Assembly (NCBI RefSeq): GCF_004792415.1
Contig: NZ_CP038855.1
Coordinates: forward strand, 1 to 64,000
Length of the DNA: 64,000 bases
Source: Pantoea vagans
GTDB taxonomy: Bacteria > Pseudomonadota > Gammaproteobacteria > Enterobacterales > Enterobacteriaceae
Reading direction: 5' to 3'
The notes under the pieces are model-generated. The model saw nothing but the letters and a program-made list of their open reading frames with translations, was not told the origin of the DNA and ran no database searches. A program made the translations under genes and the position numbers. Of the stretch, positions 20,909-28,855 are shown piece by piece (positions within the stretch are counted from its first letter, which is position 1; every line of letters starts with the position of its first letter).

Positions 20909-21478
20909 ATGGATCTGAAAACCTTTGAAACAGCCAGCTGGGCAGCACTGGCAGAGGCTGCCGCCGATCCGCAGGCCGGATTTCGTTATCTGACGCTCGC
21001 TACCGTGGATGCTGCACAACGGCCTCAGGCGCGCACGGTGGTACTGCGCGAGTGCCATGACGTCCGCCGGATGCTGACCTTTCATACCGATGTGCGTAGT
21101 CCGAAGTGGCTGGAGATGGCGGCGAACCCCCAGGTTACCGTGCTGGGATATTGCCATGAGCGTCGCCTGCAGCTCCGGCTGGTGGGACAGGCTGAATGTT
21201 ATGCCGCGGGAAGTGCAGTTGCCCGTGACGCCTGGCGCACTTTACCGCAGCACACGCGCCAGACGTACATCGGCGGGCCGCCGGGAGAAGCACTGGCCCC
21301 CGCTCACGAGACACCGGACGCGACGGCAACAGAAGCGGGCGAATCGCGTTTTGGCGTAGTGATTGTGCAGGTCAGCGTGCTGGATGCGTATCAGCTTCAG
21401 CGCAATGAGAATCAGCGTGCGCTGTTTCACTATTCCGCCCATGGCGAACGACAGGAAAGCGGATGGATCAATCCCTGA
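20909..21478 (+). CDS. Pyridoxamine 5'-phosphate oxidase-like flavoprotein
   Basis: A 189-aa protein of the PNPOx-like split-barrel fold (Alr4036-type FMN-binding group): FRYLTLATVDAAQRPQARTVVLR is the first FMN-contact strand pair, HTDVRSPKWLEMAANPQVTVLGY the second. The C-terminus FHYSAHGERQESGWINP resembles the end of PNPOx. A role in B6 metabolism cannot be assumed; many members are general FMN reductases. It stands alone with its own upstream region. Confidence 0.82.
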   Translation: MDLKTFETASWAALAEAAADPQAGFRYLTLATVDAAQRPQARTVVLRECHDVRRMLTFHTDVRSPKWLEMAANPQVTVLGYCHERRLQLRLVGQAECYAAGSAVARDAWRTLPQHTRQTYIGGPPGEALAPAHETPDATATEAGESRFGVVIVQVSVLDAYQLQRNENQRALFHYSAHGERQESGWINP

Positions 21479-21651
21479 GATGAGGCACGTCAGGCGTGCT
21501 CACTGCCCGATCCCTTCTCTTTGGCTCACCTGAAAACAGAGATTTCACTGCTATTCACCCTGAGATCCTCTTTTTATCTGCCGCATCGCTTATCCGATTT
21601 TAGCGCCATGTTATCTTCACATCGCGGCATATTTCTGCTTTTTTCTTTCCT

Positions 21652-21680
21652 TTGTCATTGTTTGTGCCAGGCTTTAACTA
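21652..21680 (+). promoter_or_regulatory. Promoter candidate for the DUF2382 gene
   Basis: TTGTCA and TAACTA hexamers separated by exactly 17 bp, 75 nt before the ATG at 21755. Sigma-70-like by eye; stress sigma use cannot be judged. Confidence 0.4.
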
Positions 21681-21754
21681 ACCCAAAAGCAGTCACTTAT
21701 GCTCAAGGCCAGGGAAAGTACAAATGATCGCTCTGTATCACAGGCAGGTTAATC

Positions 21755-23221
21755 ATGAACAATCAACCTCCTGAAAAACCAGGGTCAGAGGGTAGCGAGC
21801 AGGTCTTAAGTCTGGCGGAGGAAACCGTTGAGGTCTCGAAACAGCGGGTCATCGACGGTCATGTCAGGGTTACCCGCCAGGTCACAGAACATCAGCAGCA
21901 AATTGCGCTGATGCTCCGACAGCAGACGGCGGATATTCAACGCATTTCTAAATCGGAGCGGCTGACTGAGATGCCGGCGATTCGTGAAGAAAATGGCGTC
22001 CTGATTATTCCGATTGTCGAAGAAGAGGTCGAGATCGTCCGTCATCTGGTACTGAAAGAGGAGTGGCACATTCGCAAAGTGGTCAGCGAGGTAGAGACAG
22101 AACAGATTGTTTCCCTGCGCCGACAGCAGGCTCATCTGACCCGAATACCTTATTCAGAGCCGTCCGAATCCATCACCGAGGAACACAACATGGCGCGTGA
22201 AACAATCGTAACAATGTTCAGCAATATCTCACTGGCAGAAGGTGCAAAGCGTAACCTGATCAAGGCCGGGTTCCTGGATGATGACATTGATATCATCTCC
22301 GGTGAACGGCTGCGTACTGAAGGTCATGAAGCCCGTCATCCTGGTTTCTGGCAGCGCCTGTTTGGCAACACGCTGGAAGAGGATCAGGCCGAAGTTTATG
22401 AAGATGCGATGCGTACCGGCGGTGTGGTGCTGTCGCTGCGGGCCGATGAGGATGAGTTGCCGCGCGCACTGGGCATTCTGGATGCACATGAAGAGCTGAC
22501 TGAGCGCAGTGCCGCGCTACCTGATGACTATGCGCCCGATGATGGCCTGACAGCACCCGCCAGCGGCACGCTTCAGGAAAACGGTGCCATCGATCCGCTG
22601 CAAACCGATTCTGCCCATCGCGGCACGGCGCGTACTGCGCTGACCGGTGATGAGAGTGACGAAGATGTGCTGCGTCTGGCCGAAGAGCGACTGGAAGTGG
22701 GTAAACGACTGGTCAGCGAAGGCTCAACCCGCGTGCGCCGCTACACTGTCACGGATCGGGTGTCTGAAAATGTTTCTCTGCATGAGCAGCATGCTGAAAT
22801 TTTCCGTCGTCCGGTGAACGAAACGGGCTCACCGGACCAGGTTGACTGGTCCGAGAAAACGGTTGAAGTGGAAGAGACGCATGAGCAGCCGGTGGTCAAT
22901 AAGACTGCGCAGATCATCGAAGAAGTGGTGCTCCGCAAAGAGGCCAGCGATCGGGTCGAAACCATCAATGACTCGGTGCGTCGTCAGGAAGTGGATATTG
23001 ACCATGCCCGTGCCGACCATCTCAATGCAGATCCGGTGACCGGTAATCCTGCCGCGACCGACCCGCTGCTGGAAAGTACGCGTCAGGCGCGCGCTGACCA
23101 CGACAGCCGTCCGGTAACGCCAGGCAGCGAACCCGCGCATAAAGAGGGTTTCGTGGAAAAAGCCGGGGATAAAATTGCTGAAGCTAAAGATAAGGTCGAA
23201 GACAAGTTTAAAAAGCCGTAA
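21755..23221 (+). CDS. Tandem DUF2382 stress protein with central general-stress domain
   Basis: A 488-aa acidic protein in four parts: a DUF2382 (YsnF/AvaK-type) domain at about 15-128, a general-stress-protein-like domain at 146-245 beginning MARETIVTMFSNISLAEGAKRNL, a second DUF2382 at about 305-415, and a Lys/Asp/Glu-rich amphipathic tail (KAGDKIAEAKDKVEDKFKKP) like LEA or CsbD proteins. DUF2382 proteins are linked to general stress in other bacteria, but the biochemical role is unknown. An internal ATG at 22190 has its own SD. A strong terminator follows. Confidence 0.85.
   Translation: MNNQPPEKPGSEGSEQVLSLAEETVEVSKQRVIDGHVRVTRQVTEHQQQIALMLRQQTADIQRISKSERLTEMPAIREENGVLIIPIVEEEVEIVRHLVLKEEWHIRKVVSEVETEQIVSLRRQQAHLTRIPYSEPSESITEEHNMARETIVTMFSNISLAEGAKRNLIKAGFLDDDIDIISGERLRTEGHEARHPGFWQRLFGNTLEEDQAEVYEDAMRTGGVVLSLRADEDELPRALGILDAHEELTERSAALPDDYAPDDGLTAPASGTLQENGAIDPLQTDSAHRGTARTALTGDESDEDVLRLAEERLEVGKRLVSEGSTRVRRYTVTDRVSENVSLHEQHAEIFRRPVNETGSPDQVDWSEKTVEVEETHEQPVVNKTAQIIEEVVLRKEASDRVETINDSVRRQEVDIDHARADHLNADPVTGNPAATDPLLESTRQARADHDSRPVTPGSEPAHKEGFVEKAGDKIAEAKDKVEDKFKKP
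22178..22192 (+). promoter_or_regulatory. Internal ribosome binding site and start inside the DUF2382 gene
   Basis: GAGGAA at 22178-22183 sits 6 nt before an in-frame ATG at 22190 (Met146), exactly at the domain border. It could initiate a 343-aa shorter product and looks like the start of a formerly separate gene. Confidence 0.5.
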
Positions 23222-23250
23222 CGCTGACTTTCATCTTTCAGGCCTGAAAA

Positions 23251-23276
23251 AACCCGTCGCTGACGGGTTTTTTTTG
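23251..23276 (+). terminator. Intrinsic terminator of the DUF2382 gene
   Basis: AACCCGTC and GACGGGTT form an 8-bp stem around GCT, followed by a run of about seven T. An A-run on the other side makes it usable in both directions. Confidence 0.9.
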
Positions 23277-23496
23277 CGTGCAGAGCACGTTTTGAATGAA
23301 ATCTGCGGCGCGGGATCGCCTTTCGGTTTTTTCGCCCGGAATGGCACTTATCTGTGCCGACCTGCCAGCGTAACGTTCATAACTGGATCTGAACACATGT
23401 ACGCCATTCTTATGCTCATGTACTTTGTTTCTGCTGAGCGCTGACTCAGCCATCATCTTAAGGTAAAACGACGAGCGATTTCCCGTGCAGAGCACG
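23277..23496. repeat. Pair of identical 13-bp palindromic repeats
   Basis: CGTGCAGAGCACG occurs at 23277-23289 and again at 23484-23496, 207 bp apart in the same orientation. Each can form a 5-bp stem; the second extends to CCGTGC/GCACGG. Function unknown. Confidence 0.55.
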
Positions 23497-23608
23497 GTTT
23501 CGATAAGATGCGTAAAAATGGCTAGCCTCCGCCAGCGCGAACATCGCAATGTCTGTGGTTAATAACACTTTACTCATAAACTATTTCTGAAAACAAAACA
23601 TCTTGTCC

Positions 23609-23653
23609 TTGAAGTCCCATATCGGGACCGCTATATTAGTCCCAGTATGGGAC
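23609..23653 (+). promoter_or_regulatory. higBA promoter with duplicated operator
   Basis: TTGAAG (23609-23614) and TATATT (23632-23637) are spaced by 17 bp. Two related 15-bp palindromes flank the -10 box: GTCCCATATCGGGAC (23614-23628) and GTCCCAGTATGGGAC (23639-23653), 25 bp apart. One covers the spacer, the other the expected transcription start, as expected for autorepression by HigA. Confidence 0.8.
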
Positions 23654-23667
23654 AACAAGGAATGTCA

Positions 23668-23967
23668 GTGCGAATTATATCGATCGCGTCTCTCAAACGA
23701 TTCTGGGAAGCCCATAATCAGGCGGAACAGCCGTTGAAAGCATGGGTAGATGAAGTGAGTAAGGCTCAGTGGAAAACGCCGCAGGACATTAAGGACAAGT
23801 ACAGAACGGCAGATTTTCTGAGCAACAATCGGGTGGTGTTTGATATTAAAGGCAATCATTGCCGTTTGATCGTTGCGGTGGCTTACAGGTTTCAGGCGGT
23901 CTACATAAAGTTTGTAGGAACGCATGCTGAATACGACAGGGTAAATGCAAATACGGTGGAAATGTGA
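23668..23967 (+). CDS. higB: HigB-family toxin
   Basis: RelE/HigB-fold mRNA interferase predicted to cut mRNA on the ribosome. The 99-aa product has the family body: LKRFWEAHNQAEQPLKAWVDEV, FLSNNRVVFDIKGNHCRLIVAV and YIKFVGTHAEYDRV. The start is taken as GTG 23668 because AAGGA ends 6 nt before it and family members begin MRxI; the ATG at 23662 abuts that SD and the ATG at 23647 lies inside the operator. The stop overlaps the higA start. The toxin-first order is typical of higBA. Confidence 0.9.
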   Translation: MRIISIASLKRFWEAHNQAEQPLKAWVDEVSKAQWKTPQDIKDKYRTADFLSNNRVVFDIKGNHCRLIVAVAYRFQAVYIKFVGTHAEYDRVNANTVEM

Positions 23968-24359
23968 TGACTTATAAAATCAAACCGATTCACAGTGAAG
24001 CAGATTATCAAGCCGCCCTGGCCGCCGTATCTCCCCTGTTCGACAATGAGCCAGAACCGGGAAGTGAAGCCGGTGACTTTCTGGAGGTCATGATCCTGCT
24101 TATTGAAAAATATGAACAGGAACATTATCCGATTGAGGCACCTGACCCGGTGGAGGCGATTAAATTCCGCATGGAACAGATGGGGCTGACACCGAAAGAC
24201 CTGGTGCCGGCAATTGGACGCCCGAACCGCGTCTATGAGGTACTGAATCATAAGCGTGCGCTGACGCTGCCCATGATTCGGAACCTGCATAAAATGTTCA
24301 ATATTCCGCTCGCATCACTCATAGGCGCAGCTCAATCCGAAAGGATAAGCGTCCGGTAA
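23967..24359 (+). CDS. higA: HigA-family antitoxin
   Basis: A 130-aa antitoxin with an N-terminal helical toxin-binding part and a C-terminal Xre-type helix-turn-helix (MGLTPKDLVPAIGRPNRVYEVLNHKRALTLPMIRNLHKMF, about 72-110). The ATG overlaps the higB TGA by one base; a GTG three bases earlier is an alternative. It should bind HigB and repress the shared promoter through the two GTCCC...GGGAC palindromes. A terminator follows at once. Confidence 0.9.
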   Translation: MTYKIKPIHSEADYQAALAAVSPLFDNEPEPGSEAGDFLEVMILLIEKYEQEHYPIEAPDPVEAIKFRMEQMGLTPKDLVPAIGRPNRVYEVLNHKRALTLPMIRNLHKMFNIPLASLIGAAQSERISVR

Positions 24360-24361
24360 CT

Positions 24362-24387
24362 AAAGCCCGCCTTGTGTGGGCTTTTTT
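24362..24387 (+). terminator. Intrinsic terminator of higBA
   Basis: AAAGCCC pairs with GGGCTTT (7-bp stem, 9-nt loop), with a T-run continuing the 3' arm. Confidence 0.85.
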
Positions 24388-24578
24388 ATGTGCTGTTCTT
24401 TTTACTGTCCTGAATCAGCCGCCCCCGCGTTGTGCAGACTAAAATCCCTGACTACCCTTGCTGGTGTTTCTGTCCCGTAATGGGCCGGATAGCCCGAAAG
24501 CCGGGTCAGCCTCTGCAATTTTCAGTCATTAACGGCAGCTGATCGTTAATCTGCCGTGCATCATCAAACAGGGACATC

Positions 24579-27116
24579 ATGACAGAACAAGATAACGCCC
24601 ATACTTATCGCGCTGATGAGCACATCGATCCTTATGTGTCGGTGCAGGGTGCAAGAACACATAATCTCAAAGATGTATCACTGCGGTTTCCCCGTAATGC
24701 CATGGTGGTGTTCACCGGGGTTTCAGGCTCCGGGAAATCCTCACTCGCCTTTGATACGCTTTATGCAGAAGCCCAGCGCCGGTTTATCGAGTCGGTTTCA
24801 CCCCATGCCCGTCGCCTGATCGATCAGGCCGCTGCGCCGGATGTGGATAACATTGACGGACTGCCGCCTGCGGTAGCACTTCAGCAGAGCCGGGCTGGCG
24901 TGCAGGAGCGTTCAACGGTAGGCAGCCTGACCCGAATTTCCGTCACGCTGCGCCTGCTGTTTTCCCGTGCGGGCACAAGGCCTGACGGTGTGCCGTTTAT
25001 GACCGCCGATTATTTCTCGCCTAACAATCCTGAAGGTGCCTGTCCGCATTGCCAGGGGCTGGGACGGGTTCATACCGTCAGAACCGAGGCGATGGTGCCG
25101 GACAGGTCACTGAGCATCCGGCAGGGTGCCATAGCTTCATGGCCGCGGGGCTGGCATAACAAAAATCTGCGCAGCATCCTTGAGACGCTCGGCTACGATG
25201 TCGATGCCCCCTGGGATACGCTTTCAGCCCGCGACCAGCAGTGGATACTGCTGACTGACGAGCAGCCATCAGTGCCGATTTTTATGGGTCTGAACGCTGA
25301 ACAGCGTGAAAAAGCACTGGCGGCTGGCGAAGAACCCGCTTATACCGGCACCTACACCAGCGCCGCAAAAATCGTATTGCAGAGCTATTCCGGTGGCAGC
25401 GAGACGACGAAAAAACGGCTGGCGCGCTTTGTCACGGTCACGCCCTGTTCAGTGTGTCATGGCAAAAGGTTAAACCGGAACGCACTGTCCGTGACCTTTG
25501 CCGGTTATGACATTGCCAGTCTGAGTGAGCTGTCGGTTTCTGAACTTACTGAACGGCTGAGGCCTTATGCAGACGGTTCATCATCAGATCTGCCTGCCGA
25601 GGCGGCGCTGCGGGAAGCCGTCATCCGGATGGCGTCAGATATCTGCATGCGGCTTGAACAGCTTGAGACGCTGGGACTTGGGCATCTGGCACCGGGACGC
25701 CGCACCACGCTGCTCTCCTCCGGCGAGTTGCAGCGCGTACGTCTGGCTACCCAGCTGATATCGCGGCTGTTTGGCGTGCTTTACGTGCTGGATGAGCCTT
25801 CAGCTGGTCTGCATCCTGAGGATGTCAAAGCGCTGCTCGCATCCCTCAAGAATCTTGTGCGTGCAGGTAACTCGCTGGTGGTCGTCGAACATAACCTCGA
25901 CCTCATCGCCGAGGCTGACTGGCTCATCGAAGTCGGTCCCGGCCCGGGAACGCATGGCGGTGAGATCGTCTATAACGGTGAACCGGCAGGCCTTAAAGAC
26001 GTCAGTGCCTCACCGACATCAGGCTATCTCTTCTCCCGCAGCTATACCGGGCTGCGCCAGCGCAGGCCCGCGGAGAGCTGGCTCAGGCTTGAACAGGTCC
26101 ATTGCAACAATATTACCGGCGTGGATATCGCCATCCCGCTGGCGAGAATGACGGCAGTTACCGGTGTTTCCGGCTCCGGCAAATCGACGCTGCTGAATCG
26201 CGTACTTCCGGAAATGCTCGGACGTTTTGACAAAACATCTGACAGTGAAGAGGGTGAAGAAGAGGACCTGGTGCCGGACGTTAAGGGTCAGGTTATCAGC
26301 GGAAATGACGCCATTGGCCGTCTGGTCAGAATCGATCAGCGTCCTATCGGGCGGACGCCACGCTCCAATCTGGCCACCTATACCGGCTTTTTCGATATCG
26401 TCCGCCGGCTGTTTGCAGAGACCCCCGAGGCGAAAGCCCGAGGTTTCAGCGCCAGCCGGTTTTCCTTCAATCTGCCCGCGGGTCGCTGTCCTGCGTGCGA
26501 AGGTCAGGGACAGATTTCGATTGAGCTGCTCTTTATGCCCAGCGCCACCGCAACCTGCTCGGTCTGTGCGGGAAGCCGTTACAACCCCGAAACGCTGGAG
26601 GTGAAGTGGAACGACCTGACCATAGCGGATGTGCTTGCTCTTACCGTAGACGATGCCACCAGGGTGTTTGACGGGTACGACGGGATCCAGCGTTCACTGT
26701 CGGCACTGCGATCTCTGGGGCTGGGATACCTGACGCTGGGTCAGCCCGCCACGGAACTCTCTGGCGGTGAGTGTCAGCGCGTCAAGCTCGCCTGGGAGCT
26801 GCAACGCGTCCAGCGCACAGCCACGCTCTATCTGCTTGATGAACCGTCAACCGGGTTGCACCCATCCGACATGGACAAACTGCTGATTGTGCTGAATGAA
26901 CTGGTGACGCGCGGTCACACCGTCGTGATGGCGGAACATACAATGCGCATTGTGGCAGAGGCGGACTGGGTGATTGACCTGGGGCCCGGTTCGGGGCTGA
27001 AGGGCGGAAGGATTGTCTCGTCCGGTACGCCGGAAGCGGTCAGCACATCCGCAGAGAGTCTGACTGCGCCATGGCTTTCCGCACAGCTTGAAAAGAGGGC
27101 GGGCGATCCGGCGTAA
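24579..27116 (+). CDS. Class II UvrA-like ABC ATPase
   Basis: An 845-aa UvrA paralogue, shorter than housekeeping UvrA (about 940). Two ATPase modules: Walker A GVSGSGKS at 47-54 and again near 528-535, signatures [12 protein letters not shown] and [12 protein letters not shown], Walker [11 protein letters not shown] and [10 protein letters not shown]. Zinc motifs [20 protein letters not shown] and CSVCAG are intact. The shorter N-terminal part suggests loss of the UvrB-binding domain, as in UvrA2/DrrC-type proteins linked to tolerance of DNA-binding drugs. Specific role unknown. It lies between two toxin-antitoxin pairs. Confidence 0.9.
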   Translation: MTEQDNAHTYRADEHIDPYVSVQGARTHNLKDVSLRFPRNAMVVFTGVSGSGKSSLAFDTLYAEAQRRFIESVSPHARRLIDQAAAPDVDNIDGLPPAVALQQSRAGVQERSTVGSLTRISVTLRLLFSRAGTRPDGVPFMTADYFSPNNPEGACPHCQGLGRVHTVRTEAMVPDRSLSIRQGAIASWPRGWHNKNLRSILETLGYDVDAPWDTLSARDQQWILLTDEQPSVPIFMGLNAEQREKALAAGEEPAYTGTYTSAAKIVLQSYSGGSETTKKRLARFVTVTPCSVCHGKRLNRNALSVTFAGYDIASLSELSVSELTERLRPYADGSSSDLPAEAALREAVIRMASDICMRLEQLETLGLGHLAPGRRTTLLSSGELQRVRLATQLISRLFGVLYVLDEPSAGLHPEDVKALLASLKNLVRAGNSLVVVEHNLDLIAEADWLIEVGPGPGTHGGEIVYNGEPAGLKDVSASPTSGYLFSRSYTGLRQRRPAESWLRLEQVHCNNITGVDIAIPLARMTAVTGVSGSGKSTLLNRVLPEMLGRFDKTSDSEEGEEEDLVPDVKGQVISGNDAIGRLVRIDQRPIGRTPRSNLATYTGFFDIVRRLFAETPEAKARGFSASRFSFNLPAGRCPACEGQGQISIELLFMPSATATCSVCAGSRYNPETLEVKWNDLTIADVLALTVDDATRVFDGYDGIQRSLSALRSLGLGYLTLGQPATELSGGECQRVKLAWELQRVQRTATLYLLDEPSTGLHPSDMDKLLIVLNELVTRGHTVVMAEHTMRIVAEADWVIDLGPGSGLKGGRIVSSGTPEAVSTSAESLTAPWLSAQLEKRAGDPA

Positions 27117-27162
27117 CAGGATTGCGGTGGATGACGACGCCGCTGAAACAGGCGCACGATAA

Positions 27163-27188
27163 GGGCTCAGGGGTAAACTCCTGAGCCC
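27163..27188. terminator. Hairpin between convergent uvrA-like and yoeB genes
   Basis: GGGCTCAGG and CCTGAGCCC, 9-bp stem with an 8-nt loop. TTATC follows on the minus strand; the plus strand lacks a T-run. Probably ends yoeB transcripts and perhaps both. Confidence 0.5.
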
Positions 27189-27189
27189 G

Positions 27190-27444
27190 TCAATAATGAT
27201 AGCGGCATGAGGCGATTAATAAAGCGTCTTCACTGACTGCATAAACCAGCCGATGTTCTGCCGTAATTCTGCGTGACCAGAATCTTGCAAGATTATGCTT
27301 TAATGGCTCGGGTTTTCCCTTGCCTTCAAAGGGCGTCCTGCTGGCCTCTTTTAGCAACGCATTAATCTTTTTGACCGTTTTTTTATCGGTATCCTGCCAG
27401 TAGAGATAATCTTCCCAGGCTTCTTCGGACCAGGTCAGCTTCAC
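27190..27444 (-). CDS. yoeB: YoeB-family toxin
   Basis: Ribosome-dependent mRNA endonuclease of 84 aa. It shows the whole YoeB pattern: [13 protein letters not shown] at the N-terminus, [17 protein letters not shown] in the middle (catalytic Glu and Arg area) and the C-terminal His-Tyr in CRYHY. Its ATG overlaps the yefM stop by 4 nt (ATGA). Together they make a type II toxin-antitoxin operon on the minus strand. Confidence 0.95.
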   Translation of the reverse strand: MKLTWSEEAWEDYLYWQDTDKKTVKKINALLKEASRTPFEGKGKPEPLKHNLARFWSRRITAEHRLVYAVSEDALLIASCRYHY

Positions 27445-27692
27445 TCAATAATATCCCTTTCAGTACCGTTACCGCTTTGCAGACTTTCGATGGAATCCAT
27501 TAACCTGCGAGCATTCTTAGGTGACCGCAGCAGGTAGGCTGTCTCTTCCAGTGAGTTATATTCTTCAAGCGACATCAGCACGCAGGATTCACCGTTCTGG
27601 CGGGTGATTAGTACCGGCGCTTTATCTTCAACCGTCTGAACCATAGTGGCAGACAGATTTTGTCGGGCTTCGCTGTAACTGATTGCTCTCAT
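27441..27692 (-). CDS. yefM: YefM-family antitoxin
   Basis: An 83-aa Phd/YefM antitoxin: [17 protein letters not shown] is the DNA-binding N-terminus, and the acidic C-terminus ties up YoeB. The start at 27692 is chosen because GGAGG lies 4 nt upstream; an in-frame ATG 39 nt further up falls next to the operator and lacks family similarity. A TGTACA-core palindrome upstream fits autoregulation. Confidence 0.94.
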   Translation of the reverse strand: MRAISYSEARQNLSATMVQTVEDKAPVLITRQNGESCVLMSLEEYNSLEETAYLLRSPKNARRLMDSIESLQSGNGTERDIIE

Positions 27693-27711
27693 AGAACCTC
27701 CACAGAGTAAG

Positions 27712-27734
27712 TAATACAAATCATTGTACAATGA
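27712..27734 (-). promoter_or_regulatory. yefM-yoeB operator
   Basis: TCATTGTACAATGA (27721-27734) is a perfect 14-bp palindrome with the TGTACA core known from YefM operators. A degenerate second core, AATACA (27713-27718), lies 12 bp away centre to centre, matching the long/short operator layout described for E. coli. Confidence 0.8.
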
Positions 27735-27851
27735 TAAGCTTTGACAGGGAAGCCTGGTGAAAAGACCGGAGATACCATCATCGACGTGTTTTCTTTTGAG
27801 AAACTGATGGTACGGTGTTTCTCGTAGAGAAACAGGCAGTCAGATATCCCA

Positions 27852-28691
27852 TCAGCGCAGCGGCGTATTAACCTGCAACGCATCCAGCTCGCGCGCATCG
27901 TGACTGCAGAAAAAGGTGATTTCGCCGCCGCGCTGGCAGGAGAGCTCACGCAGTCGCTGCTGGTTGTGCCGTCTGGCTTCGTTATCCATGCCCATCATCC
28001 ACTGGTAAAAGCGCAGTCCCGGCGTGCAGTGGCGCGTCGGCTGCCGCATTTCGCCGCGGTAGAACCAGGCGTCGCCGCCGTGCAGCAGCCAGCCATCGGG
28101 CTGCTGAATCGCAATGCCCGCGTGACCCGGCGTATGGCCCGCCAGCGGCACCAGCAGAATCTCCGGCGGTAAGTCACGCAGGCGATTAACCGCCTCAAAA
28201 CCAAACCACGTTTCCCCCTGCGGCTGATAGGTTTCCCAGTTGCCGATCCCGCCCCATTGTCCGGGACGATAGCGCTCACGCGACAGCCAGCTATGACGCT
28301 GGTGGGCGGTATCGACCTCCTGCTGCAACAGATGGATGCGCGCCTGCGGAAAATCGGTCAGTCCGCCAGCATGATCAAAATCGAGATGGGTCAGAATAAT
28401 ATGCCGCACATCGTCAGCCCGAAAGCCCAGCGCCTTCACCTGTGACAAGGCGGTGAGATCGTCACGCCGCTGAATATTGTTTAAGGCGCGGAAAAAGCCC
28501 GAGAGGCGACTGCCGGGCGTATGGATATCCTGACGACCAAAGCCGGTATCAACCAGCACCAGCCCGTCGCGGTCTGTTTCAATCAGCAGGCAGTGACAGA
28601 CCAGGTGCGCCTTCAGGCCTTTACTGAATCCATCATAGAACGCGCCGCCCAGCGGGCACATACAGCCACAGTTAAGGTGGTGAATTTTCAT
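27852..28691 (-). CDS. Metallo-beta-lactamase-fold hydrolase
   Basis: A 279-aa MBL-fold enzyme with the di-zinc motif THLDFDHAGG (HxHxDH, near residue 105) and the later AGHTPGHAGI and HGGDAW metal ligands. The N-terminus with clustered Cys/Pro/Gly (LNCGCMCPLGG) and the overall layout resemble the branch containing acyl-homoserine lactonases, but the substrate cannot be assigned from sequence. GGAGG lies 4 nt before the ATG. It is monocistronic and follows a 164-nt gap after the CitMHS gene. Confidence 0.85.
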   Translation of the reverse strand: MKIHHLNCGCMCPLGGAFYDGFSKGLKAHLVCHCLLIETDRDGLVLVDTGFGRQDIHTPGSRLSGFFRALNNIQRRDDLTALSQVKALGFRADDVRHIILTHLDFDHAGGLTDFPQARIHLLQQEVDTAHQRHSWLSRERYRPGQWGGIGNWETYQPQGETWFGFEAVNRLRDLPPEILLVPLAGHTPGHAGIAIQQPDGWLLHGGDAWFYRGEMRQPTRHCTPGLRFYQWMMGMDNEARRHNQQRLRELSCQRGGEITFFCSHDARELDALQVNTPLR

Positions 28692-28809
28692 CGGGCCTCC
28701 ATAGGGTCATCGGCAAAACTCTGAGAGACTACGGCCTGTCCGGCGCGCAGCACATCAGCCTGGCTATAGAGTGTAGAGCGGGTTGCAACAACAGGCGGAG
28801 CGATGAAGC

Positions 28810-28839
28810 GGATAACCGGGCAAAAAAAGCCGGTTATCC
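28810..28839 (-). terminator. Hairpin downstream of the citrate carrier gene
   Basis: GGATAACCGG and CCGGTTATCC form a 10-bp stem. On the minus strand the 10-nt loop carries seven T. Position, 17 nt past the stop, suggests 3'-end formation, though no U-run follows the stem. Confidence 0.45.
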
Positions 28840-28855
28840 GCCAGAAAGCAGAGAA

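Larger units (their letters stand above)
23222..23667. other. Intergenic region, about 445 nt
   Basis: Contains a terminator (23251-23276), two copies of the palindrome CGTGCAGAGCACG (23277 and 23484), a 15-codon hydrophobic frame at 23397-23444 with no SD, and the higBA promoter-operator (23609-23653). Confidence 0.6.

Noticed and set aside
23397..23444. 15-codon hydrophobic frame that could be a type I toxin
   Set aside because: No SD, no antisense RNA signals visible, and it is shorter than known families.
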